A stretch of 64,000 nucleotides of DNA from CAJCIY01 sp036379355 (lineage in GTDB: Bacteria > Actinomycetota > Actinomycetes > Mycobacteriales > CAJCIY01), in assembly GCA_036379355.1 (NCBI GenBank), contig DASVGV010000081.1, positions 1 to 64,000 on the forward strand. Direction: 5' to 3'. Made by a program: the position numbers and the translations under genes. Below the pieces are notes generated by a model. That model was given only the letters and a program-made list of their open reading frames with translations, did no database searches and was not told the origin of the DNA. Below, in pieces: positions 51,434-60,326 of this stretch. The stretch's first letter is position 1, and each line of letters opens with the position of its first letter.

Positions 51434-52834
51434 TCAGGCGGCGTAGGGCGGGACGGTGTACCCGCCCAGCAGCTGCTCGAGCCGGGCCGCGACGGCGAGC
51501 GCCGTCCGGTCCCGGTGCGAGCCGGCGATGACCTGGACGCCGATCGGCAGGCCGTCGCGCGACGTGCCGACCCGGACCACGGTGACCGGCAGGCCGACGA
51601 CGCCCGCGTACCCGAGCCAGCAGCCGGCCACGATCGTGGGCACGGCGGCCCCGTCCACGTCGACGGTCCGTTCGAGAACGGACCGGTCGTCGTGGGGAAC
51701 CGCGGGTGTCGGCCAGGCCGGTGCGAGCAGCACGTCGTGGTCGGCGTACCAGTCGCGCCACCGGCGCTGCAGGGCAACGCGGGCGGTGTCGTGGCGGAGC
51801 CAGGCGATGGCGGTACCGCCGGCGGTGTCGTCCTCGCCGGAGGTCGCGTCGACGCCGCCGGGCGTGCCGGAGAGCGCCATCGCGGCGGTGATGAGCGGCA
51901 TGAACTGCGCGGCTGCCTCCCCCAGCGACACCGGCGGCGCCCCGTCGTCCACCCGGGCGCCGTCGCCCGCCAGCGCGGCGGCCGCGGCATGTACGGCGGC
52001 CCGGACCTCCTGGGACACGGGGAAGTCGGCGTCGTCGGTGAGCACCGAGACCCGCCACGGCGCCGGCGCCGGGTCGGGGAGCCGCAGCGACCAGCCGTGC
52101 TCGGGCTCCTCCGGGCCGGCAAGCACCGCCAGCAGCAGGTCGAGGTCCGCGACCGTGCGGGCGAGGGGGCCGACGACGTTGATGTCGGCGACCGTCGTAC
52201 CCCCGCCGAGGTGGGCGACGTACCCGCGCTGCGGGACGACGCCGAACGTCGGCTTGTGCCCGGCGATGCCGCAGAAGTTCGACGGCACCCGGATGGAGCC
52301 GCCGATGTCGGTCCCGACCTCGAACGCGGTCAGGCCGGTCGCGACGGCCGCGGCGGCGCCGCCCGACGAGCCGCCGGGGGTGCGGGCGAGGTCCCAGGGG
52401 TTGTTGGTGGTTCCGTACACGCCGCCCGCGGTCTGGTAGTCGCCCGACCAGCGCGGCAGGTTGGTCTTGCCGAAGATCACCGCACCGGCCGCGCGGACGC
52501 GGGCGACCGCCGCCGCGTCCTCGGTGGGGACGCGGTCGGCGAGCTCGACCGCCCCGCCGGTCGTCGTGAGGCCGGCCGTGTCGAGGGCGTCCTTGATCGT
52601 GCACGGCAACCCGTGCAGGGGCCCGAGCCAGCGGTCGTGCGCGGCCTGCTCGTCGCAGTGCGCCGCGACCTGCATCGCGCGGTCGGCATCGAGGGTCACC
52701 ACGGCGTTCAGGTCACCGTTCAGCCGGTCGACCCGGTCGAGGTACGCGGTGAGCAGCTCGCGGCTGGACACCTGCTTGCTGCGTACGAGGGCTTGGAGGG
52801 CGGTGGCGCTCTGTACGGGAAGGTCGCTGGCCAT
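51434..52834 (-). CDS. Amidase (amidase-signature family)
   Basis: The 466-residue protein has the Ser-cisSer-Lys triad of the amidase-signature family: Lys in GLPCTIKDALDT, Ser in RTPGGSSGGAAAA and the nucleophile Ser in VGTDIGGSIRVPSNFCG. HKPTFGVVPQRGYVAH follows, and the C-terminus has LPVTVVRVGTSRDGLPIGVQVI. It hydrolyses an amide bond of unknown substrate. It is not GatA by context: no gatC or gatB is adjacent. The ATG at 52834 has a GGTGGGG ribosome site close upstream. The 95-base gap to the next gene is a divergent promoter region. Confidence 0.9.
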   Translation of the reverse strand: MASDLPVQSATALQALVRSKQVSSRELLTAYLDRVDRLNGDLNAVVTLDADRAMQVAAHCDEQAAHDRWLGPLHGLPCTIKDALDTAGLTTTGGAVELADRVPTEDAAAVARVRAAGAVIFGKTNLPRWSGDYQTAGGVYGTTNNPWDLARTPGGSSGGAAAAVATGLTAFEVGTDIGGSIRVPSNFCGIAGHKPTFGVVPQRGYVAHLGGGTTVADINVVGPLARTVADLDLLLAVLAGPEEPEHGWSLRLPDPAPAPWRVSVLTDDADFPVSQEVRAAVHAAAAALAGDGARVDDGAPPVSLGEAAAQFMPLITAAMALSGTPGGVDATSGEDDTAGGTAIAWLRHDTARVALQRRWRDWYADHDVLLAPAWPTPAVPHDDRSVLERTVDVDGAAVPTIVAGCWLGYAGVVGLPVTVVRVGTSRDGLPIGVQVIAGSHRDRTALAVAARLEQLLGGYTVPPYAA

Positions 52835-52929
52835 CGCCCCACCCTGGCACGGCACCAGGCGGCCGGTGGCCGTGTCAGGATGCCGCCAGCCCGAGGCCGG
52901 TCGGGCCGGGCGCGGAGGGAGGCCGGTTC

Positions 52930-54189
52930 GTGCCGGAACGGCGGAAGGCAGGGAGATCCCTGCGTTGCGGGCGGTGGCTGTTGCGTCGGGTGGTGCCGGT
53001 CGCCGTGGCCGTCCTCGCCGCGGCGGCGTGCGGCAGCTCGGCGGCGCCCGCGGGTGGTGGGGCGACGAAGACCGGGGACGACGTCCCGGCGGTCGCGCAC
53101 CTCGGGCCGCGGTCGTTCGCCGGTGCCGGGCCGTTCTCCGTCGGCGTGACCACGCTGACGCTGCCCGGCGACAAGGCGCCGGTCGAGGTCTGGTATCCCG
53201 CCACGGCGGCGGCGGTGGCCGGGACGCCGACGGTCAGCTACAACGTCGAGGACTACCTGCCCGCGGCGCTCCGGAAGCTGTTCCCGGCGGGCTTCCAGGG
53301 CGGCGTCTACCCCACCGACGCGCACCGGGACGTGCCGGTCGCCGCCGGCCGGTTCCCGCTGGTCGCGTTCACCCACGGCTACTCGGGGTTCCGCACCCAG
53401 TCGACCTTCCTGACCACGCACCTCGCCTCCTGGGGCTTCGTGGTCGCCGCGCCGGACCTGCTCGACAACGACCTGACGGCCGTGCTGAGCGGGACCAAGG
53501 CGGCGGGGTCCGCCGCCGACATCGCCGAGGTGCGCGACACGATCACGCTGATGGCTCAGCAGAGCGGCGCGCCGACGGGCCGGTTCGCCGGGCACGTGGA
53601 CCTGTCCCGCGTTGCGGCGATCGGCCACTCGCTGGGCGGCGCGGCCTCCGAGGCGGTGGCGTCCGTCGACCCCCGGGTGACCACGTTCATCGGGATGGCC
53701 GGCGCGACCGTCGGCTCGTTCGGCCAGGCCTCCTCGGGCCCCGGCAGCGCGGTGCCGGCCAAGCCCGGGATGCTCCTGGTCGGAACGGCGGACCAGGTGG
53801 CGAGCCCGGCGGGTATCGCGGCCGCGTACACCGCCATGCAGGCGCCCAAGCGCCTGGTCACCCTGCGGGACTTCGGCCACCTCGTGTTCGCCGACATCTG
53901 CCAGATCGGTACGGGCAAGGGCGGGCTCGCCGGCATGGCGCAGGCGGCCGGCCTGCCCCTGCCGGGCAACCTCGAGAAGCTGGCGACCGACGGGTGCAGC
54001 CCGCCCGACGCCCCGGTCACGACCGCGTGGCCGGTGATCCGGCAGGCCGTGACCGCGCAGCTGCGGCACGTCTTCGGCTTCGACCGGACCGACGCCGGGC
54101 TGGCCGGGCTGACGGCGGCCTACCCGCAGGTCGTGGCGGTCGACACCACCGCGGCCGCCGCTCCGTCGCCCGCGGTCAGCCCGGGCTGA
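52930..54189 (+). CDS. Alpha/beta hydrolase lipoprotein (PAF-acetylhydrolase/cutinase-like)
   Basis: The 419-residue protein starts with basic residues, a hydrophobic segment and lipobox LAAAAC. The hydrolase part has FPLVAFTHGYSGFRTQSTFLTTHLASWGFVVAAPD, nucleophile Ser in IGHSLGGAASEA, VGTADQVASPAG for the acid region and RDFGHLVFADIC for the catalytic histidine. This matches chlorophyllase/PAF-acetylhydrolase-like esterases anchored outside the membrane. A GGAGGGAGG lies 7 bases before the GTG at 52930. Its last 14 bases overlap the end of the convergent MFS gene. Confidence 0.86.
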   Translation: MPERRKAGRSLRCGRWLLRRVVPVAVAVLAAAACGSSAAPAGGGATKTGDDVPAVAHLGPRSFAGAGPFSVGVTTLTLPGDKAPVEVWYPATAAAVAGTPTVSYNVEDYLPAALRKLFPAGFQGGVYPTDAHRDVPVAAGRFPLVAFTHGYSGFRTQSTFLTTHLASWGFVVAAPDLLDNDLTAVLSGTKAAGSAADIAEVRDTITLMAQQSGAPTGRFAGHVDLSRVAAIGHSLGGAASEAVASVDPRVTTFIGMAGATVGSFGQASSGPGSAVPAKPGMLLVGTADQVASPAGIAAAYTAMQAPKRLVTLRDFGHLVFADICQIGTGKGGLAGMAQAAGLPLPGNLEKLATDGCSPPDAPVTTAWPVIRQAVTAQLRHVFGFDRTDAGLAGLTAAYPQVVAVDTTAAAAPSPAVSPG

Positions 54190-55441
54190 TGCCGGTGTCG
54201 GCCAGCGCGTCCAGGGTCGGGGTGGGCACGGCCGCAGCCCCCTCGGCGCGGGCGAGGAGCAGGCCGGCCACGGTGGCGACCAGCGCCAGCGCGCTGACGA
54301 ACGCGGCGTAGTAGATCCCCGCGTCGTGCAGCCCGATGTGGGTCGTGATGACGCCGACGACGATGACCGGCACGCTGAACGAGAGGTACGCGACGAGATA
54401 GATGGTGCCGATCAGGGCGCCCCGTTCGTGCGGCGCCGCCAGGTTCGACAGGTGGCGGAACGCACCGAGGAAGCTGGCGCCGAACCCGATGCCGGTGGCG
54501 GCGGTCGCCACGAAGAACCAGGTCGCGCTGCCGGCCAGCATGGTCGCGAGGGTGACGGCCGCGCCCACCGCGAGGACGGCGCTCCCACCGATCATGGCGT
54601 GATGCGGCGAGCGCCGCTGGATGAGCACGGTGACGATGGCGCCGGTGCTGGTCAGCGCGAAGATGACCAGCCCACCCCAGACGGCGTCGCTCGAGTGCGC
54701 CAGGTCCTCGGCGATGGACGGGCCGAGGGAGAAGTACAGGCCGCCGAGCGACCACGAGGCGATCAGCGCCGGCAGCGCCGCGACGAACGCGCGCCGCGCC
54801 GGCCGCGGGATGCCCGCGTTCGGTCGCAACGCGCCGAGGTGCAGGGTGCGTCGCGCACCGGGCTCCGGAATGACGAGCACGGAGATCAGGCCGACGAGGG
54901 ACGACCCCAGCAGCAGCCAGAACACCAGGTGGGTGGGGGCGGGCCCGTACTGGATCACCGCGCCGGCTCCGAGCGCCGCCACGGCGAGGGCGGCGCTGGA
55001 GCCGCCGCTGTTGACCGTGGCGCCGAGCGTCGGCCGGTCCGCGGGCGCGAGCTCGAGCAACGCCGCCCCGAGCGCACCGACACCCGCCCCGGTGGCGATG
55101 CCCTGCAGGCTGCGGGCGGCGAACAGCGCTCCGATGCCGTGGGCGTCGAGGAACAGCACGGCGGCGCCCGCCTCGGCGGCGAGCGACAGCGCGATCATCG
55201 GCCGGCGGCCGACGTAGTCCGACAGCGAACCGGCGAACAGCAGCACCACCAGCAGCGCGCCCGCGTACACCGCGAAGACCTCGGTGAGGGAGATCGCCGA
55301 GAAGTGCCAGGCCTGCTGGTAGACGCCGTACAAGGGGGAGACGACGGCCGAGCCGCCGAGGACGATGCCCAGGAGGACGACCGTCCACCAGAAGGCCCCG
55401 GCGTTGCGCAGCCGTGCGGCTCCGATCGTGGCCGCCGTCAC
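54176..55441 (-). CDS. MFS transporter
   Basis: The 421-residue membrane protein has twelve hydrophobic spans with the MFS loop 2-3 motif as GSLSDYVGRRPMIALSLAAE near residue 75 and ARSLQGIATGAGVGALGAALLELAPADRP in helix 4-5. It probably exports a small molecule or drug; the substrate cannot be read. GTG 55441 is the start; the divergent sensor kinase starts 158 bases away, so regulation by that pair is possible but not shown. The 3' end overlaps the lipoprotein hydrolase gene by 14 bases. Confidence 0.87.
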   Translation of the reverse strand: MTAATIGAARLRNAGAFWWTVVLLGIVLGGSAVVSPLYGVYQQAWHFSAISLTEVFAVYAGALLVVLLFAGSLSDYVGRRPMIALSLAAEAGAAVLFLDAHGIGALFAARSLQGIATGAGVGALGAALLELAPADRPTLGATVNSGGSSAALAVAALGAGAVIQYGPAPTHLVFWLLLGSSLVGLISVLVIPEPGARRTLHLGALRPNAGIPRPARRAFVAALPALIASWSLGGLYFSLGPSIAEDLAHSSDAVWGGLVIFALTSTGAIVTVLIQRRSPHHAMIGGSAVLAVGAAVTLATMLAGSATWFFVATAATGIGFGASFLGAFRHLSNLAAPHERGALIGTIYLVAYLSFSVPVIVVGVITTHIGLHDAGIYYAAFVSALALVATVAGLLLARAEGAAAVPTPTLDALADTGISPG

Positions 55442-55599
55442 CGCCTGGACCCTCCTCGCCGCACGACGGGTGCCAACCCGTCGCGGCGGGCGCGCTATTC
55501 CGCCCTGCGCCGGCGCGCGCCGGGGGTGGGGCTGGCACGACCGCAGGTTCGGGGGGTGGCGCCCTCGCCGCCGGCGCCGCCGCGCGCCAGGCTGAACCC

Positions 55600-56922
55600 A
55601 TGATCGAGGCCAGCTCCCCGGCCGCGCGCGCCCCGCGCCGCGTCCCCGCGTTCTTCACCGCGCTGCTCACGCGGCGCACCTGGGCAGAGCTGCTGTACGC
55701 GCTGGTCGGCCTGCCGCAGGGCGTCTTCGGATTCGTGTTCGTCGTCGTGACGACGAGCCTGTCGCTGGGCCTGATCGTCACCTTCGTCGGCCTGCCGCTC
55801 CTGGCCGCCAGCGGACTGGTGGCCCGGTGGATCGGCTGGCAGTGGCGGGAGGGGACCAACGCCTTCCTCGGCTGGGACACGCCGGCGCCCCGTCGGTTCC
55901 GCAGCGGGCGAGGGCTGTTCGGCTGGCTCGGCGCGTGTCTGGTGGACGGCACCGCGTGGCGAGCCCGCATCTACCTCCTGCTCAAGCTCCCGCTGGGCAT
56001 CGCGTCCTTCGTCACCGCTGTCGTCTGCTACGTCGACGGGCTGGGGTTCCTGACGTACGGGATCTGGTACCGCTGGCTGCCGTGCACCACCGACGACGGG
56101 GTCTGCCACCGTGCCGCCACGCTGTGGGGCGGGTACTACGTCGACTCCGCGCCGCGCATCCTCTGGGTGGCCGCCGTGGGCCTGCTCCTGCTGCTCGTCG
56201 GACCCTGGGCGGTTCGCCTCGTGCTGTTCGTCGACCGGGTGGCGGTCGGAGCGCTGCTCGGCCCGTCGTGGAACGCGACGCGGGTCGAGGAGCTGGAGCA
56301 GACGCGCGCCCACGCCGTGGACGACGCGGCGGCGACACTGCGGCGCATCGAGCGCGACCTGCACGACGGGACGCAAGCCCGGTTGGTTGCGCTGGCCATG
56401 AACGTCGGCCTGGCCAAGGAGAAGCTGGCCGAGGGCGCCGACCCCGCGGACGCGGCGGAGCTCCTGGACCGGGCCCACCGCACCGCCAAGGAGGCGATCA
56501 CCGAGGTCCGCGACCTGGCCCGCGGCATCCATCCGGCGGTGCTGGACGCCGGCCTGGACACGGCGCTCACGACCCTGGCCGCGCAGAGCGCCGTACCCGT
56601 ACGGCTGACCACGCGCCTCACCGCACGGGCGACGCCCGCGATCGAGACGATCGCGTACTTCTGCGCCGCGGAGCTGGTCACCAACGTGGCCAAGCACAGT
56701 GGGGCGATCAGCGCGGCGCTCGACGCGCGCACGGCCGGCGGCCGGCTGCGGCTGCAGGTCTCCGACGACGGTTCCGGCGGCGCGCAGGTCGGGGCGGGTA
56801 CGGGGCTCAGCGGCCTGCACGAGCGGGTCCGCGCGGTCGACGGCATGCTGACCGTCCACAGTCCGGTCGGCGGGCCGACCGTGGTCACCGTCGACCTCCC
56901 TCTCCAGTCGGGAGCGTCGTGA
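55600..56922 (+). CDS. Sensor histidine kinase, NarL-pathway type
   Basis: The 440-residue kinase has four hydrophobic spans within residues 30-215 in the 'sensor' domain pattern (PF13796-like): YALVGLPQGVFGFVFVVVTTSLSLGLIVTFVGLPLL and the second pair ending in LLLLLVGPWAVRLVLF. HisKA_3 follows with His255 in ERDLHDGTQARLVALAMNVGLAKEKL and LRGIHP-type X-box (ARGIHPAVLD), then HATPase with ELVTNVAKHSGA and GTGLSGLHERVRAVDG. ATG 55600 gives the usual length. The stop overlaps the regulator start by one base. The signal is unknown, probably membrane stress or a hydrophobic compound. Confidence 0.9.
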   Translation: MIEASSPAARAPRRVPAFFTALLTRRTWAELLYALVGLPQGVFGFVFVVVTTSLSLGLIVTFVGLPLLAASGLVARWIGWQWREGTNAFLGWDTPAPRRFRSGRGLFGWLGACLVDGTAWRARIYLLLKLPLGIASFVTAVVCYVDGLGFLTYGIWYRWLPCTTDDGVCHRAATLWGGYYVDSAPRILWVAAVGLLLLLVGPWAVRLVLFVDRVAVGALLGPSWNATRVEELEQTRAHAVDDAAATLRRIERDLHDGTQARLVALAMNVGLAKEKLAEGADPADAAELLDRAHRTAKEAITEVRDLARGIHPAVLDAGLDTALTTLAAQSAVPVRLTTRLTARATPAIETIAYFCAAELVTNVAKHSGAISAALDARTAGGRLRLQVSDDGSGGAQVGAGTGLSGLHERVRAVDGMLTVHSPVGGPTVVTVDLPLQSGAS

Positions 56923-57566
56923 TGCGGGTGATGATCGCGGAGGACAGCGCGATCCTGCGGGACGGCCTGACCCAGCTGCTCGTCGACCGGGGCCACGAGG
57001 TCGCCGCCGCCGTCGCGGACGGAGACGCGCTCCGGGCCGCCGTCGCGGCGGACCCGCCGGACGTCTGTGTCGTCGACATCCGGATGCCGCCGTCGTTCAC
57101 CGACGAGGGACTGCGCGCGGCGATCGCGTTGCGCCGCGAGCACCCGGACGTCGGCGTCCTGGTCTTCTCCCAGTACGTCGAGACCCGGTACGCCGCCGAG
57201 CTGCTCGCCGGCTCGACGCGCGGGGTGGGCTACCTGCTCAAGGACCGCGTCGCCGACGTCCGCGAGTTCGTCGAGGCCCTTGCCCGGGTGGCGGCCGGCG
57301 GAACCGCACTCGACCCCGAGGTGGTCGCGCAGTTGCTGCACGCCAGCCGCCGGGTCGACGCACTTGCGGCGCTGACCCCGCGGGAGCGGGAGGTGCTCTC
57401 CGCCATGGCGGAGGGCCGCTCCAATGCCGGCATCGCCGCGGCTCTCGTCGTCAGCGAGCGGGCGGTGGAGAAGCACGTGGCGAGCATCCTGGTGAAGCTC
57501 GGCCTGCCGCCGTCGGACACCGACAACCGCCGGGTGCTCGCCGTCCTGCGCTACCTGGAGTCTTGA
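56922..57566 (+). CDS. LuxR/NarL-family response regulator
   Basis: The 214-residue regulator has a receiver domain with Glu7/Asp8 in MIAEDSAILRDGL and phosphoacceptor Asp52 in VCVVDIRMPPSFTDEGLRAA, Lys in GYLLKDRVADVREF near residue 107, and a LuxR helix-turn-helix at about 150-205 (LTPREREVLSAMAEGRSNAGIAAALVVSERAVEKHVASILVKLGL). It pairs with the kinase directly upstream (ATG overlaps TGA by one base). Likely targets include its own operon or the divergent MFS gene. Confidence 0.92.
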   Translation: MRVMIAEDSAILRDGLTQLLVDRGHEVAAAVADGDALRAAVAADPPDVCVVDIRMPPSFTDEGLRAAIALRREHPDVGVLVFSQYVETRYAAELLAGSTRGVGYLLKDRVADVREFVEALARVAAGGTALDPEVVAQLLHASRRVDALAALTPREREVLSAMAEGRSNAGIAAALVVSERAVEKHVASILVKLGLPPSDTDNRRVLAVLRYLES

Positions 57567-57632
57567 ACCGGCCGGCCGGGGTGCCGTACGCTCGGCGTCC
57601 CGTCCACCCCTGCGAGCGATCAGGGCCGAGAC

Positions 57633-58505
57633 ATGACAGCGCACGCCACCGTCGCGGAGATCTCGCGGTGCCCGGTCAAGTCGATGCTCGGCGAGCAGCC
57701 CGATGTCGCCACCCTCACCGAGTCCGGCATCGCCGGCGACCGCGCCTGGGCGCTGGTCGACACCCAGACCGGCAAGATCGCCAGCGCCAAGACCCCGCGG
57801 CTGTGGGCCGGGCTGCTCGCGCTGCGGGCGACCTACCCCGACGGGCAGGACGGGTACGGCAGCGTCCGGATCCAGGGCGGCGACGGCCGAGTCCTGCGCA
57901 GCGACGACCCCGACATCGACACGGCGCTGAGCGCGCTCGTCGGGCGTGACGTGCGGCTCGAGTCCGGCCCCGCGGCGGACGGCACCTACGACGAGATGTG
58001 GCCGGACATCGAGGGGATGGCGCCGGCCGAGTTCGTCGCCAGCACGCGCAGCGGGTCGGAGCCCGGCGGCGAGCCGGTCAGCGCGCTGCCGATCGGCATG
58101 CTGGCACCGGGCACGTACCAGGACGTCGCGCCGATCACGCTGATGACGACCGCGTCCCTGCGCGGCGCAGCCGCCCTGTACCCCGAGGGCCGGTGGGACC
58201 CGCGGCGGTTCCGGTCGAGCATCCTCATCGACCACCCGGGCGACGAGCTGGTGGAGCAGGAGTGGGTCGGGCGCACCCTCCGCATCGGGACCGCGGTCCT
58301 GTCGGTCTTCGCGCCGACTCCCCGCTGCGTGATGATCACGCTCGACCAGCAGGACCTGCCCACCGACGCGGGACTGCTGCGGACACTGGCCAAGCACAAC
58401 CGGCTCGAGGTCGCCGGCACCGGGCGGTTCGCCTGCCTCGGCGCCTACGCCACGGTGTCGCAGCCCGGCGAGATCCGGGTCGGGGACGACGTCGTCGTCG
58501 ACTGA
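57633..58505 (+). CDS. MOSC domain-containing protein
   Basis: The 290-residue protein has an N-terminal MOSC beta-barrel (ATVAEISRCPVKSMLGEQPDVATLTESGIAGDRAWALVDTQTGKIASAKTPRLW) and a C-terminal MOSC domain (RRFRSSILIDHPGDELVEQEWVGRTLRIGTAVLSVFAPTPRCVMITLDQQDLPTDAGLLRTLAKHN). MOSC proteins bind molybdenum cofactor and reduce N-hydroxylated substrates (mARC-like) or transfer sulfur. The cysteine in PTPRCVM is in the place of the usual Mo ligand. Its stop codon lies within the coding region of the DUF488 gene in another frame. Confidence 0.88.
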   Translation: MTAHATVAEISRCPVKSMLGEQPDVATLTESGIAGDRAWALVDTQTGKIASAKTPRLWAGLLALRATYPDGQDGYGSVRIQGGDGRVLRSDDPDIDTALSALVGRDVRLESGPAADGTYDEMWPDIEGMAPAEFVASTRSGSEPGGEPVSALPIGMLAPGTYQDVAPITLMTTASLRGAAALYPEGRWDPRRFRSSILIDHPGDELVEQEWVGRTLRIGTAVLSVFAPTPRCVMITLDQQDLPTDAGLLRTLAKHNRLEVAGTGRFACLGAYATVSQPGEIRVGDDVVVD

Positions 58506-58518
58506 GCGGTCGGCGTCG

Positions 58519-59037
58519 CTGCTCACGGTCGGGCACGGACGGCTGGATCGCGACGGCCTGGGGTCGCTGCTGGCCGGGGCCGGCGTCCAGCAGGTGGTCG
58601 ACGTCCGCCGCTACCCGGGCAGCCGGGCGAACCCCGACGTGCACACCGATGCCCTGGCCGGCTGGCTGCCCGATCGCGGGATCGGCTACCGGTGGGAGGA
58701 GCGGCTCGGCGGGCGGCGGTCCCTGCCGCGGGGCGCGGCGTCCCCCGACCCGTGGTGGACGGTCGCGGCGTTCCGGGCGTACGCCGCCCACACCCGGACC
58801 GGCGAGTTCCGGGCCGCACTGGCTGCGGTCCTGGACGAGAGCGATGCGCTCGTGACGGCCGTGATGTGCAGCGAGAGCGTGTGGTGGCGCTGCCATCGGC
58901 GGCTCATCGCCGACGTCGCCGTGCTGGCGTACGGCCGGCCGGTCCGGCACCTGATGCCCGGCGGCCGGCTGACCGAGCATCGTCCGGCGGCCGGCGCGCG
59001 CGTGCGTCCGGACGGCCTCGTCGTCTGGGACGTCTGA
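58519..59037 (+). CDS. DUF488 family protein, start codon uncertain
   Basis: The family similarity begins at SLLTVGHGRLDRDGLGSLLAGAGVQQVVDVRRYPGSRANP, where TVGH and DVRR are the hallmarks, and continues to WWRCHRRLIADVAVLAYGRPVRHLMPGG with the conserved CHR segment. No ATG, GTG or TTG lies in frame ahead of TVGH; the nearest candidate is CTG at 58519 (172 residues). GTG 58594 would delete the conserved N-terminal strand and TVGH. So either a CTG start is used or an unusual coupled start is. The function is unknown; some DUF488 proteins act in thiol or base-modification contexts. Confidence 0.7.
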   Translation: MLTVGHGRLDRDGLGSLLAGAGVQQVVDVRRYPGSRANPDVHTDALAGWLPDRGIGYRWEERLGGRRSLPRGAASPDPWWTVAAFRAYAAHTRTGEFRAALAAVLDESDALVTAVMCSESVWWRCHRRLIADVAVLAYGRPVRHLMPGGRLTEHRPAAGARVRPDGLVVWDV

Positions 59038-59053
59038 CCGGAGTTCTTGTCGC

Positions 59054-60292
59054 TCAGGCGTAGCGCGCGTCCTGGCCGGCGCTGGTGCGCCCGGCGCGCA
59101 CCTCCGAGACAGCACCGGACAGGTCGGCGAGCAGGTCGTCGATCACATGGACGTGGTACGGCGAGAGCATCACGTGCAGGCCGCCGGGCTGGCGGTCGAG
59201 CCACCACCGCCGCTCCTCCAGCGAGTCGGCCACGGCGGCCATGTCGACCTCGTCGCTGGTGAACTGGAACACCGACGCGTCCGGCTTCGCGGTGAGCCGC
59301 AGGCCGTCGATCGCCTCGATGCCGGCGATGAGCCGCCGGGTCGCGTCCCGGACCGCCCGCGTCTTGGCGAGGTAGCCCTCCTCGCCGTGGTAGCGCAGCG
59401 CGGCCCAGGCGCCGGCGATCGGCGGCGCGGGACGGGTGCCGGCCGGGGTCGGCGACCCGTACAGCCCGCCGCCCCAGACCCCGTCGTCGAACCAGATGCG
59501 CTTGTACGACGTCTCCGCGTCGCGGAACGCGATCACCGAGGCACCCTTGAACGCGTACCCGTACTTGTGGATGTCGGCACTGATGCTCGTGACGTCCGGG
59601 ACGCGAAAGTCCCACAGCGGCAGGGGTTCTCCGAGCCTCTCCCAGAACGGCAGCAGCAGTCCGCCGAGGCACGCGTCGACGTGGCAGAGCACACCCGCGT
59701 CGGCCGCCGCGGCGGCCACCTCCTCGACCGGGTCGATGACCCCGTACGGGTAGCACGGCGCACTGGCCACCACCATGATCGTGTCCGGTCCGATCGCGTC
59801 CTTCAGCGCGGCGGGATCCACGCGCAGGTCGTCCCGGAGGCCGACGCGGGTCTGCCGGACGCCCAGCAGGTGGCAGGCCTTGGCGAAGGCGGGGTGCGCG
59901 GTCTGACCGGTGACGATCTCCGGCTGCTCGATGCCCCGCTCGCGGGCGACGCTGCGGGCCACCTGCACCGCCACGAAGATCGACTCCGTACCGCCGGACG
60001 TCAGCCCGGCCCGTCCCGGCTGGCCGTGCAGCAGCCCGGCGACCATGTCGGACGCCTCGTGCTCGAGCCGGGCGAGGCTCGGGAAACGCAGGGGGTTCAG
60101 GGCGTTCTCGGCGAGGTACTCGCGGCTGACGCCGGCCAGCAGCTCCTCGAGCACCGGGTCGTCCGGGTGGTAGATCAGGCTGAAGATCCGCCCCTCGCGC
60201 CACGGCGCGTCGTCGTGCCGGTTGGCGCGCAGCGCGGCGAGGACGTCGTCGGGCGGCGTGCCCCGGGCGGGAAGGTCGTGTGCGTCGGCCAT
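59054..60292 (-). CDS. PLP-dependent decarboxylase, sphingosine-1-phosphate lyase-like
   Basis: The 412-residue protein has fold-type I PLP features: NPLRFPSLARLEHEASDMVAGLLHG, SGGTESIFVAVQVAR near 99-113, DACLGG near 206 for the pyridine contact, and the Schiff-base Lys243 in SISADIHKYGYAFKGASVI. LYGSPTPAGTRPAPPIAGAWAALRYHGEEGY matches sphingosine-1-phosphate lyase and related group II decarboxylases. It may cleave a phosphorylated long-chain base or decarboxylate an amino acid. No signal peptide or membrane anchor is found. It lies 34 bases after the metal hydrolase gene on the same strand. Confidence 0.85.
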   Translation of the reverse strand: MADAHDLPARGTPPDDVLAALRANRHDDAPWREGRIFSLIYHPDDPVLEELLAGVSREYLAENALNPLRFPSLARLEHEASDMVAGLLHGQPGRAGLTSGGTESIFVAVQVARSVARERGIEQPEIVTGQTAHPAFAKACHLLGVRQTRVGLRDDLRVDPAALKDAIGPDTIMVVASAPCYPYGVIDPVEEVAAAAADAGVLCHVDACLGGLLLPFWERLGEPLPLWDFRVPDVTSISADIHKYGYAFKGASVIAFRDAETSYKRIWFDDGVWGGGLYGSPTPAGTRPAPPIAGAWAALRYHGEEGYLAKTRAVRDATRRLIAGIEAIDGLRLTAKPDASVFQFTSDEVDMAAVADSLEERRWWLDRQPGGLHVMLSPYHVHVIDDLLADLSGAVSEVRAGRTSAGQDARYA

Positions 60293-60326
60293 GGCGCGAG
60301 AGTACGGCCCGGGCCGCCGGCCGCTC

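Noticed and set aside
51434..52834. GatA subunit of the tRNA amidotransferase
   Set aside because: No gatB or gatC is adjacent, and the C-terminal half resembles stand-alone amidases.
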